A stretch of DNA of 38,786 nt from Nitrososphaerota archaeon (GCA_021323705.1 JAJPKL010000044.1:1-38786), one strand, 5' to 3'. Positions 23,203-31,507 are shown, counted from the first letter of the stretch. Notes: generated by a model not told the origin, from the letters alone. Numbers and translations: made by a program.

Positions 23203-24291
23203 AGCCTTATTAGACTTGGACTCTTCACTGGCAAGAATCTCTTCAGTGTCCTTTTCTCCCTTTGCAATAAGATTCCTTATTGTTCCTGAGGAAAAATCAG
23301 CATCCTCGAAGAGAAAGTGCGTTTCCTCTTTTCGTTCTATTCTTGTCATCTTTCTTATCACGGCCCCTTGCTCAAACACGAGCCTGTCATACTCTTTTTT
23401 GATGGCCTCAAGTTTTGTTCTATCCTTCTCTCCAGTGTCAATGCTTTGCAGTATCTCATACATCTTTTGCATCAAATCAATGTGGTTCTCGGTTCTTTTT
23501 GACACCTCAATTGCCCACTGTGTCTTGTCTGCAAACATTATGTCTCGAGCCCGGTGCCACGACTCCATCATGTTCTTTGGGAGATCATCTTGCTCGTGAG
23601 GAAAGAGATCTGTCACAAAGACATTCTTGTCATTTTTTGGAGATGCATCCATAACTGCGATCAAGGGAGTGTTGTTAAGAAGTGCGCCGTCCCAGAAATA
23701 TCTGCCGTCAATCTCAGTCCATGATATCCCATAGAATGGATAGCCGATGCTTGCAAGGATATTTTCCACCTTGATGTCATGGTGCTTGCTGTCAAATACC
23801 ACTCGTGTTCCTTTTTTTATGTCAGTGGATGTAACAATAAGGCGAGGTCTTTCAGTTCCTAACCTGTCAAAATCTACAGACTCCTCAAGCGTCTCCTTTA
23901 GTGGCGCGGTATCATAGAGATAGGGTTTGTTAAACAAGAAACCGGAAAGCCAGGGGTTTGCCCAAAGGGCTGCAAACGCGCTTGGGTTGCCATAAAAACT
24001 AGAATAGGTGGAAGAGACCATTGCACGTAGCTTCTGCGGAAGATATGACGGAATTGGTTTTTCAATAAGCCTGTTCCAAAAGTCTTCCAAGTCTTTTGCA
24101 GGGTCATCGTTTTTGCTTGCCGCAATTATCGCAGCATTGACTGCACCAATTGATGTGCCAGACACAATGTCAAACTTTATCTTGTGCCTTGAAAGTGCCT
24201 TGAAGACGCCACACTCGTAGGCCCCAAGCGAGCCTCCCCCCTGTAATACAAGTACGTTTTCCAGATTGTTGTCATATTTACCTGATTTCAA
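23197..24291 (-). CDS. Patatin-like phospholipase/acyl hydrolase
   Basis: This 364-aa protein has the oxyanion-hole GGGSLGAYECG near residue 18, the nucleophile Ser in GTSIG (about 45-49) and the catalytic Asp in DGALLNNTP, the patatin Ser-Asp dyad. The C-terminal part is long and helical, with charged segments. It would hydrolyse acyl esters, odd in an archaeon with ether lipids, so the substrate is open. It converges with the glycosylase gene, overlapping by six bases. Confidence 0.88.
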   Translation of the reverse strand: MKSGKYDNNLENVLVLQGGGSLGAYECGVFKALSRHKIKFDIVSGTSIGAVNAAIIAASKNDDPAKDLEDFWNRLIEKPIPSYLPQKLRAMVSSTYSSFYGNPSAFAALWANPWLSGFLFNKPYLYDTAPLKETLEESVDFDRLGTERPRLIVTSTDIKKGTRVVFDSKHHDIKVENILASIGYPFYGISWTEIDGRYFWDGALLNNTPLIAVMDASPKNDKNVFVTDLFPHEQDDLPKNMMESWHRARDIMFADKTQWAIEVSKRTENHIDLMQKMYEILQSIDTGEKDRTKLEAIKKEYDRLVFEQGAVIRKMTRIERKEETHFLFEDADFSSGTIRNLIAKGEKDTEEILASEESKSNKAS

Positions 24292-24671
24292 GCAATTTCT
24301 ATCTCTAGTAATGTGATAGTTTACTTATCAAGTTGGCTCAAATTGTCAGTATATCAGAGATTCTATGTGAATATATACGGTCGATAAATTCTTCAAAATG
24401 AACCACTAGCACCGTAAAAAACTTCAGCCCACACTAGGTCTTTGCATAGTTTTACCAGTACAGACATACGATCCTAACACATCACAATATGACAGTAAGC
24501 TATTGGAGTAGCTGCTAAAATTCCTTTCCAAATTTTTTATTCTGCTAGTATGATTTAACAGAGTAGAAGATACAGACTGGCAGTTTGCTTTTAATTCCAC
24601 TGCAACGCTATCCCATATCCTAGGGGGGAGGATACATTTAAGAGCAATTAGTAAGCCTTAACCTATATTCG
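24292..24671. other. Intergenic region without a visible gene
   Basis: AT-rich, with stops in all frames. The only structure is the inverse pair ATCC/GGAT around TAGGGGGGA at about 24618-24630. Promoters for the two divergent neighbours must lie here but no clear TATA at leaderless distance is seen for the + strand gene. Confidence 0.45.
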
Positions 24672-25352
24672 ATGATTAATCTTCTTCCATATGTCTTGGG
24701 TGCAGCCGTTGTAGGAATACTTCACATGTCAGCACCTGATCACTGGGCTACACTTTGTCTTCTTGCTAGAAACAAACAATGGGCACCAAAAAAATTATTC
24801 CGGATATCCTTTACAACTGCGCTTGGTCATGTTGCTTTGTCTATTGTTATGGGTCTTGCAGTAGTTGGGGTGGGATTGGTAGTTTCTCATTTAATCTCAT
24901 ACTATCTCGATACCGGAATAGGAGTAATCATGCTAGTCGCAGGATTGTTTTTTGGTATAAAGCCACTTGTGAAAAAAGACCATGATCACCATGAATATTC
25001 CTATGACCGCGGCTATGATCATCGTGATCATCATGAACACGATGGAAAGGAGAAGAAAGGCATGGGCAAGATTGGAGGCGGACTGGGTTATTTTATTGTC
25101 CTAGGGGCTGCACTATCGCCCGATCCTACAATCATACCGATTTACCTTTCAGCAATATCAGCAGGATTTTATTTTGCGCTAGAATTGTCAGCAATCTTTG
25201 CAATAGCATCAATCTTGACCCTTTTACTTTTTGTTCAACTTGGAATGTTGGGACTTGGAAAGATCTTCTCCAAGATACCCGAAAAGTACAATGATTCGAT
25301 CGTTGGTTTTGTGATTACTGCCATAGGAGTCTATGTTCTTATTACTAGGTAG
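24672..25352 (+). CDS. NicO-like nickel/cobalt transporter
   Basis: This 226-aa membrane protein has about six helices. Helix one carries HMSAPDHW, close to the H-x4-D-H metal motif of NicO/RcnA proteins, and a His-rich cytoplasmic loop (residues about 103-125, DHDHHEYSYDRGYDHRDHHEH) follows helix three. It probably exports or imports Ni/Co or another divalent metal. The CsoR/RcnR-type gene 51 bases downstream supports a metal-efflux role, as in rcnRA. Confidence 0.8.
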   Translation: MINLLPYVLGAAVVGILHMSAPDHWATLCLLARNKQWAPKKLFRISFTTALGHVALSIVMGLAVVGVGLVVSHLISYYLDTGIGVIMLVAGLFFGIKPLVKKDHDHHEYSYDRGYDHRDHHEHDGKEKKGMGKIGGGLGYFIVLGAALSPDPTIIPIYLSAISAGFYFALELSAIFAIASILTLLLFVQLGMLGLGKIFSKIPEKYNDSIVGFVITAIGVYVLITR

Positions 25353-25353
25353 G

Positions 25354-25377
25354 TTGGATAAACTATCCAATTGGATA
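25354..25377. promoter_or_regulatory. Operator over the csoR promoter
   Basis: TTGGATA-AAC-TATCCAA is a perfect 7-bp inverted repeat (25354-25370) followed at once by another TTGGATA (25371-25377) that overlaps the TATA box (GGATAAATA), 26 bases before the ATG. Overlap with TATA fits autorepression. The core is copied at 5930-5947. Confidence 0.7.
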
Positions 25378-25403
25378 AATACATCAGTTAGATAAAAAAT
25401 ATC

Positions 25404-25661
25404 ATGACTCATCACAAACTTCCCGAAGTAAAGAAAAGATTGGCAAGGATAGAAGGTCATGTCAAAGGCATCAGCAAAATGATTGATGAGGGAAAGGGCT
25501 ATCCTGAGGTTGTACAGCAAATTACTGCGGTTAGGGCTGCATTGGATAGCACGATGGAAATAATCATTGAGGATCTAGTAGATCATGTCAATCTGAATAC
25601 GAACATCAAAGGCAAGAAGGCAGCCAGCGACCTAAAAAATACAGTTTCCAAGATCCTATAG
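25404..25661 (+). CDS. CsoR/RcnR-family metal-type regulator, atypical ligands
   Basis: This 85-aa helical protein has VKKRLARIEGHVKGISKMIDEGKGYPEVVQQITAVRAAL, the core of the DUF156 (CsoR/RcnR/FrmR) family. The conserved Cys before the VVQQI block is Tyr here, and the first His of the later ligand pair is Asp (EDLVDH), leaving the N-terminal HH (MTHHK) and one late His. The metal or ligand sensed is thus unclear. It probably represses itself through the overlapping operator and acts on the NicO gene. Confidence 0.85.
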   Translation: MTHHKLPEVKKRLARIEGHVKGISKMIDEGKGYPEVVQQITAVRAALDSTMEIIIEDLVDHVNLNTNIKGKKAASDLKNTVSKIL

Positions 25662-25712
25662 TTAGGATGTTAAATTATTTATCTAGACCCATACTGGGTA
25701 TCTTTATACTTG

Positions 25713-25766
25713 CCAAGAATAAAATTTTCAGAGTATTGAACTCAAGTTTTTTATTCTGCGGGAGCA
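25713..25766 (+). repeat. Dispersed repeat, second copy with worn tRNA-Glu tail
   Basis: It matches 6445-6498 along its length, including CAGAGTATTGAAC, and ends CGGGAGCA where the other copy continues as the tRNA-Glu tail. It lies 50 bases after csoR and may mark the border of a second, older element of the same family. Confidence 0.6.
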
Positions 25767-25841
25767 TACAACTGCTTTTCTTGGCCTGAAAAATCACATC
25801 TTACAAGAGGTCTAAAATACCAGATTCCAGTATCGATATCC

Positions 25842-26012
25842 ATGGTTGGTCCAAGAGACGGAGGATTTGGTTTTGATGGAGGAAAAAAGTATTCAGACTT
25901 GGAAAATGCTGACACCATATGCGTGCAATGTCAGGCAGGACAGCACTCAAAGTGTCTTGCCAAATCAGACAACAAGATTTCCTGCGAATGTGAGCTTTGT
26001 ATAATTGGCTAG
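25842..26012 (+). CDS. 56-aa Cys-rich small protein
   Basis: It begins MVGPRDGGFGFDGGKKYSD and has CVQC, a lone Cys after QHSK, then CECELC: six Cys and one His, probably a zinc-binding knuckle. It converges with the next gene, overlapping its stop by four bases. Family not recognised. Confidence 0.65.
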   Translation: MVGPRDGGFGFDGGKKYSDLENADTICVQCQAGQHSKCLAKSDNKISCECELCIIG

Positions 26013-26629
26013 CTTGCAAAGAAGCCTGTCAGGTAGATAGTGTTTTGATATTGCAACGTGACAGTACCATCAGAGTTTTCAGCAATAGAGACACCCCGTA
26101 TGGAAAAAACAGAATCTGAAAACTTGGCTGCAAGGTCTTTTGGCATATCCAATATTGCCTTGTACACATATCCGTATTGAGTAGGACAGGTTACAGTCAC
26201 AGATTCGCCACTGCCATATGCAAGACAGTTCTGCAGAATATCATGCACTGCTGTAGTATACCTTACCTGAGGCGTCGGGATGTTATCAGGATTCATGGTT
26301 TCAGCATTTGGCTGCTGGCTTTGAAATACGTCAGCACCTACAAATCCTAGTGCCAGAAGGCCGATGATTCCAATAGCGATAACTATCGAACTAGGTTGTG
26401 ATCTCTTTTGAGATACTTTTTGTTTGGTTACCTTTGTCTGAACGGTTTCTAGGATATATCCACTTTGTATGTTTAGGATAGGTTCTGGAGTGTAGCATTT
26501 GTCGTGAAATTGTTTACGTGTGAGAGCATTGCAGTTTTGGCATACCTTTTGTATGGCTTTTCTGCACTCTTTGCACTGTGAATGCATTTTGAGAGTTCCG
26601 CCACATGATCTGCATGACTCGTCTGGCAT
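26009..26629 (-). CDS. Zinc-ribbon membrane-anchored protein
   Basis: This 206-aa protein begins with a Cys-rich region (CRSCGG, CKECR, CQNC, KCY; residues 6-45), then a basic linker, a single membrane helix (about 82-100, IVIAIGIIGLLALGFVGADV) and an outside domain of about 90 residues with two Cys. The layout resembles a membrane sensor or scaffold with an inner zinc ribbon. Function is unknown. Confidence 0.65.
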   Translation of the reverse strand: MPDESCRSCGGTLKMHSQCKECRKAIQKVCQNCNALTRKQFHDKCYTPEPILNIQSGYILETVQTKVTKQKVSQKRSQPSSIVIAIGIIGLLALGFVGADVFQSQQPNAETMNPDNIPTPQVRYTTAVHDILQNCLAYGSGESVTVTCPTQYGYVYKAILDMPKDLAAKFSDSVFSIRGVSIAENSDGTVTLQYQNTIYLTGFFAS

Positions 26630-26730
26630 TACAAACCAAAAAATTTTATCTTAATTAAGCAATACGAAGAATTTGTACTGCAAAATTCTACTTAAGATTT
26701 AAATTTGATTTCTGCAGATCTGACGTATTT

Positions 26731-27147
26731 CTAACTTTGAACGGTAATTTGTTTCTCAATTACATCGGTGAGAGGAATGGCAGAAGCAAGACTATCCCAT
26801 ACATACACTTGGATGGTGTATGTTCCAGGCTCTTTTGGAATCCACACTTGCGTTGCAGTAAAAGACTGGTTTCCAAGCATGGAAGCAGATGTTGCGCCAA
26901 AATAGTCTGTTACGTCATTGCCGTCCATTACCTGTACAAGATAGCTAAATTTTTGGTTGGTAGTTCCATGATTTGCCAAGACAGATTGGATGCCAATCTC
27001 CTGGCCTACACTATAACTTGAAATTTCGTGTCCAGTAGTGTCTACCATGGTAGGACTAGATATTGTAATATCAGAAGTTGCGTGTGCATACTGCAGTGTT
27101 GCTACAGATAAGACAAGACCTAAAACTAGAACAAGTAGATACTTCAA
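26731..27147 (-). CDS. Secreted beta-sandwich protein
   Basis: This 138-aa protein has a signal peptide (MKYLLVLVLGLVLSVATLQYAHA) and one Ig/CARDB-like domain (VGQEIGIQSVLANHGTTNQKFSYLVQV ... PGTYTIQVYVW), a common cell-surface module in these archaea. No anchor is seen, so it is probably released or bound to the S-layer. Confidence 0.7.
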   Translation of the reverse strand: MKYLLVLVLGLVLSVATLQYAHATSDITISSPTMVDTTGHEISSYSVGQEIGIQSVLANHGTTNQKFSYLVQVMDGNDVTDYFGATSASMLGNQSFTATQVWIPKEPGTYTIQVYVWDSLASAIPLTDVIEKQITVQS

Positions 27148-27240
27148 CGGATCAAACGAGTCTGCTGAGATATAAAACGGTTACTATGAAATTATCTTTG
27201 TTTTAAAAAAATTTCCAGCAATAATTTGCACGTATACTGA

Positions 27241-27402
27241 TCAAGCAGTTATGCGCCTTACTACAACCTCATGTCCTTCGTATACATGAGACGAATGGTT
27301 AGCCTTGATTATCTCACCCATTTTTTGATCTGAAAAATACTTGTCGCTGTATCTGCCCAGACTCTTCTTGCAGTTAAAGCAGTAAATTTCCTTAAACTCC
27401 AT
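27241..27402 (-). CDS. 53-aa putative zinc-binding protein
   Basis: It starts MEFKEIYCFNCKKSLG and has CFNC plus His residues (NHSSHVYEGH) that could finish a zinc site. The frame is open to an ATG at 27426, but 27402 starts closer to the zinc knuckle. It lies between a secreted protein and the tRNA endonuclease gene, all on the - strand. Confidence 0.6.
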   Translation of the reverse strand: MEFKEIYCFNCKKSLGRYSDKYFSDQKMGEIIKANHSSHVYEGHEVVVRRITA

Positions 27403-27434
27403 GTACCATACCAAAACAGGCATCATATTTAAAA

Positions 27435-28004
27435 CTAGAATTCTATATTTGAGAATCCTGGCTGGTCTTTGTTTTGGTGAAATTGTATCTTTGATATTTT
27501 ATAGTAAATTACTTCTCCCCTTCTTTCAATTACAGCAAGAACCGGTTCTTTTCCCATTGTAGCAATTTGTTCTATCTGTTTTTGCAGTACGCCAACTTTT
27601 TGTCTCCTGCCTTCGGTTAGTCCAAACACGACGTATTTTGCTCCCTTTTCGCCAAATTGGCCTCTTTCATAGACTCTAAAGTCAGAACCAAATCCAAAAC
27701 CATCCTTTGCGATATACCCTCTTGTTCTTAAATCCCTGTAAATCAGGAATTTTGTAAAAGCTTCACCGTCTTGCTTGATGCACTCATCCATTAGATGGTC
27801 AAAGTTTATCGTTTGTTTTCCCTTGAAGAGTTTCAGCTTGTCCACATACAAGAGGTACAGAGATTCAAATGGTTTGAGAAAGAATTTCTGTTTTATTGTT
27901 TCCCCAAATCCTTTCTGTTCTAGACTGTGTTGCATGTTTTTGTCTGAGATCAAGACATGATCTTTTACTAGAACACCTTCTACTTTGGATTCTAACTCTG
28001 ACAT
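27435..28004 (-). CDS. endA: tRNA-splicing endonuclease subunit (EndA-like), His lost
   Basis: This 189-aa protein has the two-domain EndA layout. The C-terminal catalytic fold shows RGYIAKDGFGFGSDFRVYERG with the catalytic Tyr and a late Lys near GKEPVLAVIERRGEVIYYKI. The catalytic His, expected in a GHSKYLV-like block, is Gly here (GEKGAKYVV). It may thus be the structural partner of a heteromeric enzyme or a weakened one. Confidence 0.82.
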   Translation of the reverse strand: MSELESKVEGVLVKDHVLISDKNMQHSLEQKGFGETIKQKFFLKPFESLYLLYVDKLKLFKGKQTINFDHLMDECIKQDGEAFTKFLIYRDLRTRGYIAKDGFGFGSDFRVYERGQFGEKGAKYVVFGLTEGRRQKVGVLQKQIEQIATMGKEPVLAVIERRGEVIYYKISKIQFHQNKDQPGFSNIEF

Positions 28005-28142
28005 TAGGGGTTTAGTGTATCCAGTCGCAATATAACATTACTCCATCTTTTGCTTTGGATTTGACGTTTTAGGAACAGTACGATGGACATATGATCTTAC
28101 GGTTAAAATATGGGCAGAAAATAAGTATGAAAAAGTGTTCTT

Positions 28143-28658
28143 ATGCACGGAGCAAACTATCGAACTGGTAATGGTCAGCCCTATACAAGGAAAGAATTCA
28201 TCAAGGGTAAACCTCAGATAAAAATTGCCAAATTCTCAGGTGGAAAAAGGGATGCGGACTATGATTACTGTATCCAGCTCTTATCAAATGAGAAGGCCCA
28301 GGTAAGACACATGGCAATAGAATCAGCAAGGTTGGCTGCAAACAAAGCCATTGAACAGGTTGCAGGCGAAATGGGATATTTCTCACATCTTAGGATCTAT
28401 CCACACATCTTGCTTCGAGAAAACAAGATGATTGCAACTGCAGGTGCAGACAGACTTCAAGAAGGAATGAGAGGAGCTTTTGGTAAAGCCATAAGTTTGG
28501 CAGCACGTGTCAACAGAGGGCAAATACTCATGGAGGCATTTGTCAAAAAAGAACACCTCGATGTTGCAAAAAAGGCCATGCATGGAGCAGCAGTTAAGCT
28601 TCCAATAACACCAACAATAAAGGTAATTCCCCTAAAAGCGGTTTCAGTCAAGGCGTAG
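28143..28658 (+). CDS. rpl10e: Large-subunit ribosomal protein L10e (uL16)
   Basis: This 171-aa protein has QPYTRKEFIKGKPQIKIAKF, AIESARLAANKAIE, LRIYPHILLRENKM and GADRLQEGMRGAFGKAISLAARV, all typical of archaeal L10e. It is a core gene and marks a stable chromosomal neighbourhood. It diverges from the EndA-like gene. Confidence 0.95.
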   Translation: MHGANYRTGNGQPYTRKEFIKGKPQIKIAKFSGGKRDADYDYCIQLLSNEKAQVRHMAIESARLAANKAIEQVAGEMGYFSHLRIYPHILLRENKMIATAGADRLQEGMRGAFGKAISLAARVNRGQILMEAFVKKEHLDVAKKAMHGAAVKLPITPTIKVIPLKAVSVKA

Positions 28659-28919
28659 CGCGTCTAGAATCTCTTTTTGCTTTTTGTCAAGCATTACAAG
28701 AAATTCAGAGAACTCTTCATTTGTTGGGTTGCGTTTCAATATTCTTCTGCATTGATAATAAAACGAGTTGTACAGTCTTCCTACTGCAATGCCGTAGGCA
28801 AACGAGTTTGAGTGCGTTCTAAGATCACTTAGTGAATTTATTATCTTGAATATCTCATCTGATTTTTCAGTTACTTCTTTTATTTTCTGATTCACTTTTT
28901 CTTCAAGCTGAGAATTCAT
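28644..28919 (-). CDS. Small helical protein of unknown function
   Basis: This 91-aa helical protein (MNSQLEEKVNQKIKEVTEKS) has a central SFAYGIAVGRLYNSFYYQCRRILKRNP and an acidic C-terminal helix. ATG 28919 is preferred over 28934. It overlaps the 3' end of the L10e gene by 15 bases on the opposite strand. No family is recognised. Confidence 0.65.
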   Translation of the reverse strand: MNSQLEEKVNQKIKEVTEKSDEIFKIINSLSDLRTHSNSFAYGIAVGRLYNSFYYQCRRILKRNPTNEEFSEFLVMLDKKQKEILDALRLD

Positions 28920-29002
28920 GACATTACATGGCACACCGATGTTAAAAAATTGTGGTTTGAAACAGTACGCTTTAATAGACTAGAAAATTCTAAATCGATT
29001 AA

Positions 29003-29076
29003 GCGGTTGTAGTACAGCTTGGTTAATATGCGGGATTGCCAATTCCGCGACCCGGGTTCAAATCCCGGCAACCGCA
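29003..29076 (+). tRNA. tRNA-Gly (anticodon GCC)
   Basis: The acceptor GCGGTTG pairs with CAACCGC, the discriminator is A, and the T-arm is CCGGG-TTCAAAT-CCCGG. The anticodon stem CGGGA/TTCCG closes TTGCCAA, giving GCC. A TATA-like CTTTAATAG lies about 30 bases upstream. An integrase gene starts 10 bases after its end, the usual sign of an integration site. No second copy of the 3' end is seen in the window. Confidence 0.95.
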
Positions 29077-29085
29077 TTCTAATCC

Positions 29086-30321
29086 ATGAGTTCAAATCGC
29101 AGATTCAATTATGCCTTAAAAAGAAAACAATCTCCCTATGGCATGAGACCAGTAGATGAGATATACGATTACCAGTACACTTTGCAAAACGCCTACAAGC
29201 TACTTGCCAAGTCAATGATACCACAGCATGACAAGGATATCATTAAAAATTTCATTGATCACCTTTCAAGTATGGGCGTAAGTACAGGACGGCTAGCCAA
29301 ATATCTCTTTCACCTAAAAAACTTTGCAGAGCATCTTGGTGTACAGATCGAGGAGGCAAGACGTGCAGATATGGAACATTTTGTGTCATGGCTGAACAGC
29401 TCAGCCTATGCGCCACATACTGCGTCGGATTACATCTTGGCTGTAAAAAGATTCTACAAGTTTGTAAGATCTGGCAATGTAGACAAGGAGACGCCGTGGC
29501 CTGAAGAGGTACGTTGGATGCGCAAGGCCATCAAACCAAACGAGAGAAGACAGCCAGAATTTTTTACAAGCAACGAGGTTGAGACGATGATAAAGACCGC
29601 ATCAACATTGAGAGACAAGGCCATGCTCTCAGTAGGCTTTGAGGCAGGACTGAGGGCAACCGAGCTCTTGCTGCTTGATGTTGGCGATGTAACATTTGAT
29701 GACAGAGGTGCAAGGGTAAGAGTCAAGGGTAAGACAGGAGAGAGGATTGTGCGTCTGATAGCTTCTGCAACCCTGTTATCCCAGTACATACAAATGCATA
29801 CTCGAAGAGCTGACCCGAGCTCTCCTCTCTGGATAACTCAGAGTACAAACTACAAAAACTATCGTGTGAGTTGGACCATGTGGAACAGAAGGCTCAAGTA
29901 TATAGCAAGACAGAGTGGAATATCAAAGCGAGTCTTTAACCACATGTTACGACACGGCTCTGCGACAAGAAATGCCCAGTTTCTGACCGATTCCGAACTC
30001 AAGGTAATGTACGGATGGGCGATGGGTTCCAAGATGCCAGCGGTGTACGTCCATCTCTCAGGAAAGGATCTTGATGGCAAACTCTCGGCATTGTACTCTG
30101 GCAGGCCTGTAGAACCCCCCAAGCCAGAGTTTGCACCAGCTATCTGCCCTAGATGCTCTGAGAGGGCATCGCCTGGAATGCTTTACTGTCCAAGATGTGC
30201 AAGCCCCCTTGATCCAAGGGAACAGAGCAGGATTATATTGGAAGATCAGACTATAAGGGAGGATCTCAAAAAACTCAGGGAGATTGTCGAACAAGTCCTA
30301 AGCGGGTCTGAAGGGTCTTGA
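29086..30321 (+). CDS. Tyrosine recombinase/integrase with C-terminal zinc ribbon
   Basis: This 411-aa protein has an N-terminal SAM-like core-binding domain (about 35-130) and a catalytic domain with Arg in GLRATELL, Lys in VKGKTGERIV, HMLRHGSATR for the His-x-x-Arg, and Tyr in MPAVYVHLSG. After about residue 345 it carries CPRCSERASPGMLYCPRC, a zinc ribbon, and an acidic coiled tail. Position next to tRNA-Gly marks it as the integrase of the element. The added zinc ribbon is unusual among the better-known integrases. Confidence 0.92.
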   Translation: MSSNRRFNYALKRKQSPYGMRPVDEIYDYQYTLQNAYKLLAKSMIPQHDKDIIKNFIDHLSSMGVSTGRLAKYLFHLKNFAEHLGVQIEEARRADMEHFVSWLNSSAYAPHTASDYILAVKRFYKFVRSGNVDKETPWPEEVRWMRKAIKPNERRQPEFFTSNEVETMIKTASTLRDKAMLSVGFEAGLRATELLLLDVGDVTFDDRGARVRVKGKTGERIVRLIASATLLSQYIQMHTRRADPSSPLWITQSTNYKNYRVSWTMWNRRLKYIARQSGISKRVFNHMLRHGSATRNAQFLTDSELKVMYGWAMGSKMPAVYVHLSGKDLDGKLSALYSGRPVEPPKPEFAPAICPRCSERASPGMLYCPRCASPLDPREQSRIILEDQTIREDLKKLREIVEQVLSGSEGS

Positions 30322-30394
30322 CAAGCTCAAGAATCCTTTGTAGATCTTCTCTTCTTATCCTGACAAATATATCATCGGTTTCCAGTCTTTCCAA
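30275..30394 (-). CDS. 39-aa small ORF antisense to the integrase end
   Basis: From TTG it reads MERLETDDIFVRIRREDLQRIL and is helical and charged. A TATA-like TTTAAAAG lies about 24 bases before the TTG, as expected for a leaderless gene. It overlaps 47 bases of the integrase 3' end on the opposite strand. It is a candidate only. Confidence 0.35.
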   Translation of the reverse strand: MERLETDDIFVRIRREDLQRILELVKTLQTRLGLVRQSP

Positions 30395-30511
30395 TGCAAA
30401 TGATACGAATATTGCTTTTAAAGAGTTCAGCGATACGCGCTATCAAGGATTGAATATTAATGAAAATTGATTCCTATCTCTTACTCAAACAGCTCATTAT
30501 ACGCCAAAATA

Positions 30512-30551
30512 TTACATGTACGAAGAAAAAATTTTTTCTTCGTACATGTAA
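30512..30551. repeat. Perfect 40-bp palindrome
   Basis: Each arm is 20 bases (TTACATGTACGAAGAAAAAA and its exact inverse) with no spacer. ACATGTAAGAA, the arm end plus three bases, recurs once more at about 30600-30610. It may be a cruciform, a replication or conjugation site, or a strong transcript end. It lies in the gene-free zone behind the integrase. Confidence 0.85.
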
Positions 30552-30618
30552 GAAAATAACCTTACGGAAGTATGCTGGCGGTGTGTGTCATGTGCTAGTA
30601 CATGTAAGAATAGTATAA

Positions 30619-30668
30619 CCCTGTAAAGTTTAAAGGGTGTAATATTTACAGGGTTTAAACTTTACAGG
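30619..30668. repeat. Iteron-like inverted repeats
   Basis: CCTGTAAAGTTTAAA (30620-30634) and its exact inverse (30654-30668) flank a third inverse copy TTTACAGGG (30645-30653). This gives three CCTGTAAA sites within 50 AT-rich bases, resembling iterons of a replication origin or operators of an element regulator. From 30395 to 30856 no other gene is seen. Confidence 0.7.
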
Positions 30669-30856
30669 ATTAAGAGGTATCGTCCTAACTCTGTGATTCT
30701 TCCTTACAAATAGATGGACTTTCTAGATCTTCGCCAGCCGCTAAAAAGGGAAAGGAGCGCTTCTAACACAACATAAGAATCTGGGTAACATGATAGCTAA
30801 GAAAATTTTTAGCCGAGTTGTTACATAATGTATCAAAGAGGGATAACCTTCCGACA

Positions 30857-31507
30857 ATGACACGACCAGAGATAAGGGTAGAGATGCGCAAAGAGCATCA
30901 CTGGAATGTCAGGATAGAGTCAGGCTCGCTCTCGTACATGGTGCTTGACATCCTTTACGATAGAAAGAGAATGAAGCTGCAAGAGCTGCGCCAGGCTACG
31001 CAAAGTGACGTGAGGATGACTATTCACAGGCTTGCAAAAAGGCATCTGGTGATACAAAACAATGACAAAACTTATACCCTTACAGATTCTGGAAGATGGC
31101 TTGCCATCTCGGCAAGATTAAACCTATCATTTCTTGAGCTCTGCCTGCTTGCATGCGCCTGCTGCACACACGAAAGATATGCAGCAGGTGCAAAAGGTCC
31201 GGAGCCCTGGAGAAGCGGTTTTTACATGCGGCCGACGTTTGATAAGATCTTCAAGAGGTTTTATTCCACCAAATACATCTCAGTGGTATTTTCTACACTA
31301 AAGAGGAAGGGCTTTGCACTCAAATTCTCAAAGAAGATAATTAAGATACCTCAGAAGGTTTGGAAAGATCTCATGTCAAGGTATGGCGAGGATTTTCATA
31401 GACTCGAAAGAAATCTTGACGAGATAGAGGAATTGTGGGAGAATGCAGACAGGCAGGTTTTGACAGGCTGGCTGGGTCAAATCAGCGACAGGATTACTCT
31501 TGTATAG
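30857..31507 (+). CDS. Winged-helix regulator of the integrated element
   Basis: This 216-aa protein starts MTRPEIRVEMRKEHHWN, has a winged-helix region (LSYMVLDILYDRKRMKLQELRQATQSDVRMTIHRLAKRHLVIQ, about residues 22-75) and a C-terminal helical part with a basic segment (LKRKGFALKFSKKIIKIPQK). The frame is open to a TTG at 30818, but ATG 30857 is closer to the domain. It probably regulates the element or binds its origin. Confidence 0.72.
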   Translation: MTRPEIRVEMRKEHHWNVRIESGSLSYMVLDILYDRKRMKLQELRQATQSDVRMTIHRLAKRHLVIQNNDKTYTLTDSGRWLAISARLNLSFLELCLLACACCTHERYAAGAKGPEPWRSGFYMRPTFDKIFKRFYSTKYISVVFSTLKRKGFALKFSKKIIKIPQKVWKDLMSRYGEDFHRLERNLDEIEELWENADRQVLTGWLGQISDRITLV

